Origin: Romboutsia timonensis
GTDB lineage: Bacteria; Bacillota; Clostridia; Peptostreptococcales; Peptostreptococcaceae
DNA: 43,189 bases
NCBI RefSeq assembly: GCF_900106845.1
Contig: NZ_LT629850.1
Coordinates: 1,675,740-1,718,928, forward strand
Reading direction: 5' to 3'
Shown here piece by piece: positions 7,689-16,283 of the stretch. The position numbers and the translations under genes were made by a program. The notes beneath the pieces were generated by a model. That model saw only the letters and a program-made list of their open reading frames with translations. It was not told the origin of the DNA and searched no databases. Position 1 is the stretch's first letter, and every line of letters starts with the position of its first letter.

Positions 7689-7835
7689 TATAAAAAATTC
7701 GCTTCGCTCATGTCGCCAACGACTTCGTCCGTTGCTCAAAATCTTTTTTACGCTCAAAACCAGTTTATTGATCTTACTTACATTCAGAAGTTATCCACAT
7801 TTTTTAAATATTATAATATCCTTAAGCGTAAAAAA
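7689..7835 (+). repeat. Dispersed modular repeat, copy A
   Basis: This stretch begins TTATAAAAAATTCGCTTCGC, continues with a stem-forming segment (CAACGAC at 7717-7723, GTCCGTTG at 7727-7734), and ends with an 92-bp module closed by an 11-bp inverted repeat, TTTTTTACGCT (7744-7754) and AGCGTAAAAAA (7825-7835). That module holds a perfect DnaA-box consensus, TTATCCACA, at 7791-7799. It is nearly identical to copy B at 18.8 kb except for a 26-bp module missing here. It fills most of the 314-base gap between the L,D-transpeptidase and the next minus-strand gene. No coding potential was recognised. Confidence 0.9.
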
Positions 7836-7861
7836 TACACCAGATATTTTACTGGTGTATT
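7834..7861 (-). terminator. Intrinsic terminator joined to repeat copy A
   Basis: AATACACCAG (7834-7843) pairs with CTGGTGTATT (7852-7861) around eight bases. On the minus strand the T-run after the stem is the TTTTTTACGCT end of the repeat. It ends the gene that stops at 7867. Confidence 0.88.
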
Positions 7862-7866
7862 TTTTA

Positions 7867-8298
7867 TTACTTATTCATATTTTCTTGTTGTGCTTTTTTT
7901 ACACCTTCTAGCTCTTTTACAAATTCATTTCCTTGATTATAGTCTATGTATAAAATACATGATATATCATCATTTTTTTCACTTATTCTTGTTGTTATTC
8001 TTATGTGATCTTCAAGCTTTTTTGTTTCAAACTTATATATTAAATCAAGGTGTGCACTTTCACCATTTATAATTATATTTATATCATCTTGAGGTATTTC
8101 TACTTCTACATCTCTTTGTGTGTCACTCTTTGATATATTTCCAAATTTAGTATATTTATATGAATGACCTTTATAATCAAATCTATTACTTTTCTTTATT
8201 TGTTCTAATATATAATCTCCCTCTTCTACTTCTTGTGAAAATTTATCTTCTTCATAAAAATAGTACTTTGAAAAATAATCTAATCTATATTTTCCCAT
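7867..8298 (-). CDS. Conserved-looking hypothetical protein, 143 residues
   Basis: Not recognised. It is a soluble, charged protein with a tyrosine- and acid-rich start (MGKYRLDYFSKYYFYEEDKF), alternating beta-type segments in the middle (DVEVEIPQDDINIIING, RITTRI, ILYIDYN) and a helical tail. There is no signal peptide or membrane segment. AGGAGGA lies seven bases before the ATG, and a clear terminator follows, so it is a monocistronic gene that is probably expressed. The neighbouring 1406-residue gene is divergent and separated by 170 bases. No function is proposed. Confidence 0.75.
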   Translation of the reverse strand: MGKYRLDYFSKYYFYEEDKFSQEVEEGDYILEQIKKSNRFDYKGHSYKYTKFGNISKSDTQRDVEVEIPQDDINIIINGESAHLDLIYKFETKKLEDHIRITTRISEKNDDISCILYIDYNQGNEFVKELEGVKKAQQENMNK

Positions 8299-8468
8299 AG
8301 CTTCCTCCTAATTTTAATATAAATTAGTATTTACAAAATAAATATATTTAACACAAATATATTTATTTATAGCGTTAAAAAGTATACTTCATATAAATAT
8401 CTTTCTTAGCATAAATTTTAATTATAAATAATTTGTTAATATATCTATGGATTGTGGGGTGACATAGT

Positions 8469-11400
8469 ATGTTTCATATAGGTATTGATATTGGCTCTGT
8501 AACAGTCAAAACAGTTATTTTTGATACTAATAATAATATAGTATATAAAGAATATAAAAGGCATTTTTCTGATGTAAAAAAAGCTTTAAGTGAGGTTTTG
8601 GTTAATATATATAATAAACTTAAAAATTCAAAAGTTACTATAGTTATAACGGGTTCTGGTGGTATTGATATATCACAAAAACTTAATATAAAATTCATTC
8701 AAGAAGTTATTGCATCTACTCATGCTATAGAGTATTTTTACCCTGAGACAGATGTTGTAATTGAGCTTGGTGGAGAAGATGCTAAAGTTACATATTTAAC
8801 AGGTGGAATAGATCAAAGAATGAATGGAATATGTGCAGGTGGAACAGGAGCTTTTATTGATCAGATGGCTTCTCTTTTACAAACTGATACATTTGGATTA
8901 AATGAATTAGCAAAAGACTATAATGTAATTTACCCTATTGCGTCTAGATGTGGTGTATTTGCTAAAACAGATATTCAACCTCTTATAAATGACGGTGCTA
9001 AAAGAAGTGACATTGCCATGAGCATATTTAATGCAGTCGTTGTTCAAACTGTAAGTGTTTTATCTTGTGGTAGAAAAATCGAAGGTAAGGTTGCTTTTTT
9101 AGGAGGTCCCCTTCATTTTTTACCTAGTCTTAGAGATCGTTTCAAAAGCGTATTAAAGTTAGATGATAAAGATATAATATTCCCTAAAGATGCACAATTA
9201 TATGTTGCTATGGGAGCTAGCTTGTTATCAAAAAAAGAAGAAGCCATAAAGTTAGATGATTTAATAAAAAAAATACAAAGTTTAAATATTGATGACTTAA
9301 ATACTACAGATAAATTAGATCCATTATTTAAAGATGAAAATGATTATAATGAATTTATAAAAAGACATAATAAAAACACTATAAAAACTTGTGATATAAG
9401 TAAATTTAATGGAAATTGTTTTTTAGGAATAGATGCTGGTTCTACTACAACTAAGGCAGCCCTAATAGATGACAAGGGTAACTTATTATATACTCATTAC
9501 AGTAGTAATGAAGGTAAACCATTAGAGGTGGTTATAGATATAATGAATAAAATATATAATATTTTACCATCTAATAGTAAAATAGTTTCTTCTACTGTAA
9601 CAGGATATGGAGAAGGGCTTATAAAAAAGGCTTTAAAAATAGACTATGGAGAAATTGAAACAATTGCACATTTTAAAGCTGCAAAATTCTTTAATAAAGA
9701 TGTAGACTTTATCTTAGACATTGGCGGTCAAGATATGAAGTGTCTAAAGATAAAAAATGGTGTTATAGATAGCATAGTTTTAAACGAGGCCTGTTCTTCA
9801 GGATGTGGATCTTTTTTAGAAACATTTGCCACTTCTCTATCTATGGATATTAAGGAATTCTCACATATAGGTATTTACTCTAAGTCTCCAGTAGATTTAG
9901 GTTCTAGATGCACAGTATTTATGAATTCTAAAGTAAAGCAAGCTCAAAAAGAAGGAGCAAATGTTTCTGATATTTCTGCTGGTCTTTCTTATTCTGTAAT
10001 AAAAAATGCTTTATTTAAAGTTATAAAAATAAGAGATATAAACGATTTAGGAGATAATATAGTCGTTCAAGGTGGAACTTTCTACAATGATTTAGTTTTA
10101 AGAGGCTTTGAAAAATTAACTAAAAAGGAAGTTATAAGACCTTCTATAGCAGGTATTATGGGTGCTTTTGGCGCAGCATTAATATCTTTAGAAAAATATA
10201 GCGATGGATATAAAACTACTTTATTGAAGCAAGATGAATTAAGTAATATAAATTTAAATGTAGAAGTAGATAGATGCCGTGGTTGTTCTAATAATTGCTT
10301 ATTAACCATAAATAAGTTTTCAGAAAATGAAATATTTGTATCTGGAAACAGATGTGAAAAAGGTGAAATGATTTATAATAAAGAAAAAAAGCCAGCCAAT
10401 CATATAAATTTATTTAAATATAAATATAATAGATTATTTAAGTACAAATCATTATCTAAAGAAAAAGCTATAATGGGTGAAATAGGTATTCCAAGAGCTT
10501 TAAATATGTATGAAGATTATCCATTTTGGCACACTTTCTTTACTGAACTTGAATTTAGAGTTGTATTATCAGATAGAACCTCTAAAAATCTATATGAAAG
10601 TGGAATAACTTCAATAGCTTCAGAAACTGTATGCTACCCTGCTAAACTTGTTCATGGTCATATAGAAAACTTAATAGAAAAAGGTATAAAATATATTTTC
10701 TATCCTTGTATTGTAAATGAGAAAAAAGAAGATATGTATGCTAATAATAATTATAACTGCCCTGTTGTAATATCATATTCTGAAGTTATAAAAAATAATG
10801 TTGATGGAATAAGGAAAAATAATATAACATACATAAATCCATTTTTAAGTTTAAATAATAAAGAAAAATTAAAATCTAGATTATATGATGAACTTTCAAT
10901 ATATTTTAATATTTCAAAATCAAATATTAATAATGCTGTAGATAAAGCAACAATCGAACAAGAAAACTTCAAAAAAGATATTCAAACTCAAGGAGAAAAA
11001 GCATTAGAAAAAATAAAAGAAAATAATTTAAAAGCTATTGTTTTATGTGGAAGACCATATCACCTTGACCCTGAAATAAATCATGGAATCCCTGAACTTA
11101 TAAATTCTTTAGACATGGAAGTTCTTACAGAAGATTCTATATCTCATCTAGGAAGCGTTGAAAGACCTCTTAGAGTTGTTGATCAATGGGTATATCATAC
11201 AAGACTTTATAATGCAGCTAGCTTTATTAAAGATCAACCTAATTTAGAATTAGTTCAGCTAAACTCTTTTGGGTGCGGGCTAGATGCAGTTACAGTTGAT
11301 CAAGTTCAAGAAATATTAAATCAAAGTTCAAAGATGTATACTGTTATAAAGATAGATGAAGGAAATAATTTAGGTGCAGCTAAAATTAGACTTCGTTCCT

Positions 11401-12689
11401 TAAAGGCTGCAATACTAGAAAGAGATACAAATAATAAAACTGAAATTATTAATAATGAAAAAATAGAATATAAAAAAGGTACTTTAAATAAAAATCACAC
11501 TATCTTAGCACCTCAAATGTCTCCTATGCATTTTCAGTTTTTCGAAAAAACTGTAAATTTAAGTGGTTTTAAATTAAAGGTTTTAGATAATACCAAAAGA
11601 GATATTATAGATACAGGACTTAGATATGTAAATAATGATGCATGTTATCCTGCAATAATTGTAGTAGGGCAAATTATAAGTGCTCTTCAATCTGGAGAAT
11701 ATGATTTAGAAAACACATCAGTTGTAATAACTCAAACAGGTGGTGGCTGTAGAGCTACAAACTATATAGGATTTTTAAGAAAGGCAATGTATGATGCTGG
11801 ATTTAAAGATATACCAGTAGTATCTTTAAGTATTAATGGTATCGAAAAAAATGGAATTATGAAAAATGTCACTCTACAACTTATAAATAGATTATTTATG
11901 AGTGTGATTTATGGAGATTTATTAATGAAGGTATTATACAGAGTAAGACCTTATGAAAAAGTTAAAGGTAGTAGTAATGCCCTTTATAATAAGTGGATAA
12001 AAATATGTTTAGATTCTTTAGATAAAGCTAATATATTTACTTTTAATAATAATATAAAAGAAATAATACACGATTTTGATACCTTAGAAATGAATGATGA
12101 TATAAAACCTAAGGTTGGATTAGTGGGCGAAATACTAGTTAAGTTTCATCCACTTGCTAATAACTCTTTAGTTGATATTATAGAAAAAGAAGGTGGAGAG
12201 GCTGTTGTCCCAGAACTTATAAACTTCTTCTATAGCTGTTTCTTTAATACTTTGTATAAGTATAAGTATCTAGATGGCAAATGGATAAATAAAGAATTTG
12301 GAAAATCTGCTATCTGGATTATGGAAACTTATCAAAAAACTTATAAAAAGTATCTTGATAAAAGTAGTCGATTTAGTTCTCCTAAAAGCATAAATGTTCT
12401 AGCTCAAAGTACTCAAAAGGTTATCTCACCTTGTAATCAAACTGGTGAGGGTTGGTTATTAACTGGTGAAATGATAGAGCTTATTGAGGATGGAGTTAAG
12501 AATATTATATGTATGCAACCTTTTGGATGTTTACCTAATCATATAACTGGAAAAGGTCAAATTAAAGAACTAAAAAGAATTTATAAAGATGCTAATATAA
12601 TTCCAATTGATTATGACCCGTCAGCTAGTGAAACCAATCAGTTAAATAGAATAAAATTAATGCTTTCAACTGCATTTAAAAATATATAA
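8469..12689 (+). CDS. Giant acyl-CoA dehydratase activase-related protein (two ASKHA ATPase domains plus DUF2229/HgdB-like region)
   Basis: A 1406-residue cytoplasmic protein. Residues 1-255 form one BadF/BadG/BcrA/BcrD-type ATPase domain ([42 protein letters not shown]). Residues 316-575 form a second ([44 protein letters not shown]). Then come a cysteine cluster CRGCSNNC (about 603-610), a DUF2229 region from about 670 ([16 protein letters not shown]) and a 2-hydroxyacyl-CoA dehydratase subunit-like region to the C-terminus. Conserved cysteines in [37 protein letters not shown] and PFGCLPNH could hold Fe-S clusters. Such activators use ATP to fire one electron into a dehydratase; here activator and reductase modules are fused. 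The substrate is unknown. It is monocistronic, with ribosome site GGGGTG. Confidence 0.9.
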   Translation: MFHIGIDIGSVTVKTVIFDTNNNIVYKEYKRHFSDVKKALSEVLVNIYNKLKNSKVTIVITGSGGIDISQKLNIKFIQEVIASTHAIEYFYPETDVVIELGGEDAKVTYLTGGIDQRMNGICAGGTGAFIDQMASLLQTDTFGLNELAKDYNVIYPIASRCGVFAKTDIQPLINDGAKRSDIAMSIFNAVVVQTVSVLSCGRKIEGKVAFLGGPLHFLPSLRDRFKSVLKLDDKDIIFPKDAQLYVAMGASLLSKKEEAIKLDDLIKKIQSLNIDDLNTTDKLDPLFKDENDYNEFIKRHNKNTIKTCDISKFNGNCFLGIDAGSTTTKAALIDDKGNLLYTHYSSNEGKPLEVVIDIMNKIYNILPSNSKIVSSTVTGYGEGLIKKALKIDYGEIETIAHFKAAKFFNKDVDFILDIGGQDMKCLKIKNGVIDSIVLNEACSSGCGSFLETFATSLSMDIKEFSHIGIYSKSPVDLGSRCTVFMNSKVKQAQKEGANVSDISAGLSYSVIKNALFKVIKIRDINDLGDNIVVQGGTFYNDLVLRGFEKLTKKEVIRPSIAGIMGAFGAALISLEKYSDGYKTTLLKQDELSNINLNVEVDRCRGCSNNCLLTINKFSENEIFVSGNRCEKGEMIYNKEKKPANHINLFKYKYNRLFKYKSLSKEKAIMGEIGIPRALNMYEDYPFWHTFFTELEFRVVLSDRTSKNLYESGITSIASETVCYPAKLVHGHIENLIEKGIKYIFYPCIVNEKKEDMYANNNYNCPVVISYSEVIKNNVDGIRKNNITYINPFLSLNNKEKLKSRLYDELSIYFNISKSNINNAVDKATIEQENFKKDIQTQGEKALEKIKENNLKAIVLCGRPYHLDPEINHGIPELINSLDMEVLTEDSISHLGSVERPLRVVDQWVYHTRLYNAASFIKDQPNLELVQLNSFGCGLDAVTVDQVQEILNQSSKMYTVIKIDEGNNLGAAKIRLRSLKAAILERDTNNKTEIINNEKIEYKKGTLNKNHTILAPQMSPMHFQFFEKTVNLSGFKLKVLDNTKRDIIDTGLRYVNNDACYPAIIVVGQIISALQSGEYDLENTSVVITQTGGGCRATNYIGFLRKAMYDAGFKDIPVVSLSINGIEKNGIMKNVTLQLINRLFMSVIYGDLLMKVLYRVRPYEKVKGSSNALYNKWIKICLDSLDKANIFTFNNNIKEIIHDFDTLEMNDDIKPKVGLVGEILVKFHPLANNSLVDIIEKEGGEAVVPELINFFYSCFFNTLYKYKYLDGKWINKEFGKSAIWIMETYQKTYKKYLDKSSRFSSPKSINVLAQSTQKVISPCNQTGEGWLLTGEMIELIEDGVKNIICMQPFGCLPNHITGKGQIKELKRIYKDANIIPIDYDPSASETNQLNRIKLMLSTAFKNI

Positions 12690-12713
12690 AAAGACTCTCT
12701 TTTGAGAGTCTTT
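12690..12713. terminator. Bidirectional terminator between the 1406-residue gene and csp
   Basis: AAAGACTCTC (12690-12699), loop TTTT, GAGAGTCTTT (12704-12713). It lies directly after the stop of the long gene and 22 bases beyond the csp stop on the other strand. Confidence 0.88.
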
Positions 12714-12734
12714 CGAAGTCTAAACTGTCTATAA

Positions 12735-12935
12735 TTATAATATAGTTATGTTAGCTGCTTGAGGTCCTCTAGCACCTTCAACTATATCAAAGCTTACTTT
12801 TTGTCCTTCTTCTAAAGTTTTGAATCCATCAAGATTTATAGCTGAGAAATGAGCGAATACATCATCTCCACCTTCAACTGATATAAATCCAAATCCTTTT
12901 TCACTGTTAAACCATTTTACTATTCCGTTAGTCAT
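12735..12935 (-). CDS. Cold-shock-domain protein (CspA/CspB family)
   Basis: A 66-residue single OB-fold nucleic-acid chaperone with both RNA-binding motifs, KGFGFI (RNP1) and VFAHF (RNP2), and the usual start [10 protein letters not shown]. The start is set at 12935 because GGAG lies nine bases upstream and the resulting length is exactly that of the family; an in-frame ATG five codons earlier overlaps this ribosome site. It binds single-stranded RNA or DNA and eases translation at low temperature or during stress. It is monocistronic, with two small hairpins in its leader (12952-12965 and 12982-12995). Confidence 0.96.
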   Translation of the reverse strand: MTNGIVKWFNSEKGFGFISVEGGDDVFAHFSAINLDGFKTLEEGQKVSFDIVEGARGPQAANITIL

Positions 12936-12951
12936 TTTAAAATTCTCCATA

Positions 12952-12995
12952 CCTTAAATATAAGGCTTTCTTTAATATTTAGTGCTTTTTAGCAC
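12952..12995 (-). promoter_or_regulatory. Structured leader of the cold-shock gene
   Basis: Two short stems lie in the 5' leader on the minus strand: CCTTA/TAAGG (12952-12965), next to the ribosome site, and GTGCT/AGCAC (12982-12995). Cold-shock genes often carry temperature-sensitive leaders, but no thermosensor can be proven from this sequence. Confidence 0.35.
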
Positions 12996-13045
12996 AAAAT
13001 AATTATATACTATAATAATAAAAAAAGATACATTTTTTTGATTTT

Positions 13046-13966
13046 TTACTTAATTTTAACTATTACAGTTCCATAAAAACTATTATTTTCATATACTAAC
13101 AGACCATTGTTAAATTGAAAAGTGGTATTATGAGGTAGTTGTAAATCACTCCATTTTATAATATTTCTTTCTTTATCATAGATTCCAGTATTTAAGTTTG
13201 TTATATTTATCTTATTATCATTTCTATCTTTTAATAAATTTAAATCTAATTCATAAGTATTTTCTGATGTAGCTTTGGCATTAACAATTATAATTTGATC
13301 CCAAGGAAAAAATCCACCTTCTAAGTTTAATTCTGATAACTTAGATAAATCATTTATCATATTTTTACTTATACCTAACATTTTTAAATTTTTTAAGTTT
13401 TGTAATACTTCTACATCTTTTATTTTATTATAATTAAGTCCAAGGTACTCTATATTAACTAAATTCTTTAATGAATTTATGTCTTTTATTTTATTATTAT
13501 TTAGGTATAAATATTTTAGATTTGTCAAATTTTCTAAAGCTTTTATATTATCTATATAATTATAGCTAGCCCAAAGTGTTGTTAATTGATTTAGATTTTT
13601 TAATGGTTCTATACTTATTATTTTATTATCATCTAACTCTAAGTGCTTTAGGTTTTGTAAATTACCTAATGGACTTATATCTTCTATTTTATTATGCCAT
13701 AAGATAACTTTTTCTAATTTGCTTAAGTACTTTAATTCATTTATATCACTTATATTATTATATGGAAAATTTATATAATTTAAATTTTTTGCATACCTTA
13801 ATCCTGTTAAATCATTTATTCCACAACTATCAATATATAAAGATGTTATATTTAATATTTCATCGTCTGTTATATCTTGAAGCATTTCTCTCTTTCCTAG
13901 TAATTTAACTAATTCTTCATTTATAGCTTTTTTTAATTTAATGTCTGGTATATATATATACTTCAT
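13046..13966 (-). CDS. Leucine-rich-repeat protein, internalin-like, without export signal
   Basis: A 306-residue protein. Residues 1-60 resemble an internalin cap (IPDIKLKKAINEELVKLLGK, ITDDEILNITSLYIDSCGI). Residues 60-215 hold about seven 22-residue SDS22-type repeats of the form LxxLxxLxxLxLxxNxIxDIxx. Residues 220-306 are beta-rich (KINITNLNTGIYDKERNIIKW, YGTVIVKI), like the domain next to the repeats in internalins. Such proteins bind other proteins through the concave repeat face. Unlike internalins it has no signal peptide, sorting motif or membrane anchor, so it is probably cytoplasmic. GAGGTGAT precedes the ATG. The partner is unknown. Confidence 0.85.
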   Translation of the reverse strand: MKYIYIPDIKLKKAINEELVKLLGKREMLQDITDDEILNITSLYIDSCGINDLTGLRYAKNLNYINFPYNNISDINELKYLSKLEKVILWHNKIEDISPLGNLQNLKHLELDDNKIISIEPLKNLNQLTTLWASYNYIDNIKALENLTNLKYLYLNNNKIKDINSLKNLVNIEYLGLNYNKIKDVEVLQNLKNLKMLGISKNMINDLSKLSELNLEGGFFPWDQIIIVNAKATSENTYELDLNLLKDRNDNKINITNLNTGIYDKERNIIKWSDLQLPHNTTFQFNNGLLVYENNSFYGTVIVKIK

Positions 13967-14420
13967 TGTATCACCTCATTAAAACCCTATATTCAAATTA
14001 ATATCTTAAACTATATATCCTTGCTATAGCTTTAGATAAATCTGTTACTCGAAACTCTATTTTCTGTTATTAATTAAGTTATGTTACTTAACATATAAAG
14101 TTCTTTATAATAAAAAATTTACTTCGCTTGAGAGACGTGTCGGCGAAACGCTTCATTTCGCCAATGATATATCCTTGCTTACACTACGGATACATCCATT
14201 GCTCAAAATAAAAATTCTAAATTTTATAGTGCATTCTATTTTTATCAATTAAATATTGATAAATTTTGCTTCTCCATATATAGTAAAACGTTTCCCTTGT
14301 CATAAGGTGTAATTTATTGAATGATACAACATATTTTAATTCATTTAATTATTTTATTTTGTTTATAATTATTGTAATATAAATAATATATAATACTTAT
14401 ATTTAATGGAGAGATTTAAT
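13967..14420. other. Gene-free region, 454 bases
   Basis: Between the divergent leucine-rich-repeat gene and the 53-residue gene. It holds repeat copy C (14109-14210) and otherwise very AT-rich sequence. No clear promoter with both boxes, no RNA gene and no further open frame was recognised. Confidence 0.6.
14109..14210 (+). repeat. Dispersed modular repeat, copy C
   Basis: It begins AAAAAATTTACTTCGCTTGA, then GACGTGTCGGCGAAACGC, the stem GGCGAAA/TTTCGCC, and the pair CAATG (14162-14166) / CATTG (14197-14201) replacing CAACG/CGTTG of other copies. It ends at GCTCAAAATA without the 92-bp module seen in copies A and B. Confidence 0.85.
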
Positions 14421-14582
14421 ATGGAAGATATAACTGTTTCAGTAGAAGAAATGATAAATTTTATATTCAAAAAATGTGGTGAATCGGTGGATAAAGATAC
14501 TATAGCTATGATCCTTGATATACAAGAAGAATTTTTAGCTTCTTACGGTCTTATTGATATAGATGAAGATGATATTTACTAA
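14421..14582 (+). CDS. Small acidic protein, 53 residues
   Basis: The ATG at 14421 is preceded by GGAGAG at a good distance and followed by 53 codons ending TAA at 14580-14582. The protein (starting MEDITVSVEEMINFIFKKCG and ending DIDEDDIY) is strongly acidic and looks like two amphipathic helices with one cysteine. It has no membrane segment. Codon use is ordinary for this genome, and the stop is immediately followed by repeat copy D, which supports it as a true gene unit. The family is not recognised and the function is unknown. Confidence 0.65.
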   Translation: MEDITVSVEEMINFIFKKCGESVDKDTIAMILDIQEEFLASYGLIDIDEDDIY

Positions 14583-14668
14583 AAAATTCACTTCGCTCAT
14601 GTCTCCAACGATATAACATACTTTATCTAAATAAATTTTCATATCTTAGTTTTCTTATACGTAAAAAA
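14580..14668 (+). repeat. Dispersed modular repeat, copy D
   Basis: It starts TAAAAAATTCACTTCGCTCA, overlapping the stop codon of the 53-residue gene, then a short CAACGATAT segment, AAATTTTCATATC (shared with copy F) and the end ACGTAAAAAA (14659-14668), which is the U-tract of the next terminator on the minus strand. The stem modules and DnaA box are missing. Confidence 0.75.
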
Positions 14669-14697
14669 TAAGGTGTCGGAATTTCCGACGCCTTATT
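14667..14697. terminator. Intrinsic terminator between convergent genes
   Basis: AATAAGGTGTCGG (14667-14679) pairs with CCGACGCCTTATT (14685-14697), one G-T pair, five-base loop. T-runs lie on both sides. It serves the oxidoreductase gene on the minus strand and probably the 53-residue gene on the plus strand. Confidence 0.88.
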
Positions 14698-14721
14698 TTT
14701 TATTTTATAATTTTAATTAAA

Positions 14722-15960
14722 TTATACTCTCTTTAATTTTAAATACTCTTCTATTGAATTTGCAACTTTTTTAGCATTAGCTACTGCTTCAACTACAGTT
14801 TTTGCTCCTGTAACAACATCTCCTGATGCAAATACACCTTCTCTTGTTGTATGACCTTCATCATCTGTAACTAAAAGACCATATTTATTAGTATCTATAT
14901 TCTTAGTATTTGATACTATATTATTTTTAGGACTTTGGCTAATTGCAATTATAACTGAGTCTGCATTTATCAACTTCTCTGATCCTTCTATATTAACCAT
15001 AGTTTTTCTTTCATCATCTAGCTTTTTAGTGTCTATAAATATAACACCTTCATCAATTATTTCAACTGGAGCTTTAAATAATTCAAAGTTTACTCCATCT
15101 TCTTTTGCATCCTTTATTTCAGCTTTTGTAGCTGTCATATCTTCAAAACCTTTTCTATATACAACTGTAACATTACTTGCTCCATGGTTTTTTGCAGCAT
15201 CCATTGCAACATTTCCTGCACCAATTATAACTACATTATCACCTAGTCTATATGAGTTTGGTGATTTTAAATAGTCAATTGCATAGTGTACATGTCCAAA
15301 TGTTTCCCCCTTTATATTTAAAGGCTTTGGATTCCATACACCTGTACCTATAAATATTGCATCATACCCATCTTCAAATAATTTGTCTATTGTTATTACT
15401 GGCCCTACTAGCGCATTATATCTTATTTTTACATTTAAATCTAATAACATATTTTCTATGTCATCTAAAACTCCTACTGGTAATCTAAACTTTGGAATAC
15501 CATATCGTAAAACTCCACCTATATGTGATCTTTTTTCAAATATAGTTACTTTGTATCCCTTTTTAGCTAATATTAAAGCTAATGATATTCCAGCTGGACC
15601 TGAACCTATTATAGCTATTCTTTCATTTAACTTATTTTCTTGTTTTAATTTAGTATTTTTTAAATACTCCCTAGATATAAAGCTTTCTATTTCGTAAAAA
15701 TTTACTGGTTCATCTTTTATTCCTCTTATACAGTTTCCTAAACACTGATCTTCATGTGGGCAAACCACTCCACAGATTGCTGATAATGGGTTATTATTAA
15801 ATAATATCTCCCCTGCTTCATCTATTTTATTTTCTTTAAATAATTGTATTACTGCTGGTATTTGTGTATCAATTGGACAGTATTTTTTACATTTTGGAAC
15901 TTTACATAAAAAACATCTATTCGCTTCTTCCTTTAATTTATTAATGTCTATTGCTTTCAT
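14722..15960 (-). CDS. FAD- and Fe-S-containing NAD(P)-dependent oxidoreductase, GltD/NfnB-like
   Basis: A 412-residue protein. The N-terminal domain (residues 1-110) has eight cysteines for two [4Fe-4S] clusters (CFLCKVPKCKKYCP near 16-29 and CGVVCPHEDQCLGNC near 63-77), as in glutamate synthase small subunits and dihydropyrimidine dehydrogenase. FAD binds at GSGPAGISLAL (about 118-128), NAD(P)H at GAGNVAMDAA (about 235-244), and the C-terminal ASGDVVTGAKTVVEAV closes the FAD site. Such subunits pass electrons between NAD(P)H and a partner. No partner (GltB, NfnA, PreA) is adjacent. AGGAGGTAACC precedes the start. It is monocistronic; the electron acceptor is unknown. Confidence 0.92.
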   Translation of the reverse strand: MKAIDINKLKEEANRCFLCKVPKCKKYCPIDTQIPAVIQLFKENKIDEAGEILFNNNPLSAICGVVCPHEDQCLGNCIRGIKDEPVNFYEIESFISREYLKNTKLKQENKLNERIAIIGSGPAGISLALILAKKGYKVTIFEKRSHIGGVLRYGIPKFRLPVGVLDDIENMLLDLNVKIRYNALVGPVITIDKLFEDGYDAIFIGTGVWNPKPLNIKGETFGHVHYAIDYLKSPNSYRLGDNVVIIGAGNVAMDAAKNHGASNVTVVYRKGFEDMTATKAEIKDAKEDGVNFELFKAPVEIIDEGVIFIDTKKLDDERKTMVNIEGSEKLINADSVIIAISQSPKNNIVSNTKNIDTNKYGLLVTDDEGHTTREGVFASGDVVTGAKTVVEAVANAKKVANSIEEYLKLKRV

Positions 15961-16257
15961 GGTTACCTCCTATAAATCAAAGTAAGATTTAATATATATC
16001 TTTCTTTAATTCTTATTCTTTTGGCTACATTTTATTAGCATTAACCCACCTAAAAACTTATATTTCTATATGCTTATAAAGTTTTTAAGTGTTTTTCATT
16101 TTACTCAACCAAATATACTTGATTTTATATATTAAGTTTTATTTTGTAATTTATTGTAATATTTTAATATTATTTATTATACTATCTCTTTTATAAAAAG
16201 TCTTTAATGTATATTAATTTTGCCTCAATTATATTTATATAAATTATTTTCATTAAA
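15961..16257. other. Gene-free region, about 300 bases
   Basis: This AT-rich stretch lies between the oxidoreductase start and the kinase terminator. It should contain the oxidoreductase promoter, but no box pair stands out. No repeat or RNA was recognised. Confidence 0.5.
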
Positions 16258-16283
16258 AAAGTTATGGGTTATCCCATAACTTT
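16258..16283 (-). terminator. Terminator of the histidine kinase gene
   Basis: AAAGTTATGGG (16258-16268), loop TTAT, CCCATAACTTT (16273-16283). On the minus strand the stem runs into TTTTTTAATG. It overlaps the gene's stop by a few bases. Confidence 0.88.

Noticed and set aside
7791-7799. Replication origin
   Set aside because: Single DnaA boxes lie in separate repeat copies; there is no box cluster, dnaA, dnaN or other origin gene. TTATTCACA at 6795-6803 is a further isolated match, likely by chance.
7665-8072. Plus-strand frame of 135 codons over repeat copy A
   Set aside because: It runs through the repeat and then antisense to a gene with its own ribosome site and terminator. It lacks a ribosome site and its composition is tyrosine/phenylalanine-rich, typical of an antisense shadow.
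14722-15960. YgfK subunit of the anaerobic purine-degrading cluster
   Set aside because: It shares the GltD-like part, but at 412 residues lacks the long extra domains, and no ygeX, ygeY, ssnA or hyuA genes are nearby.
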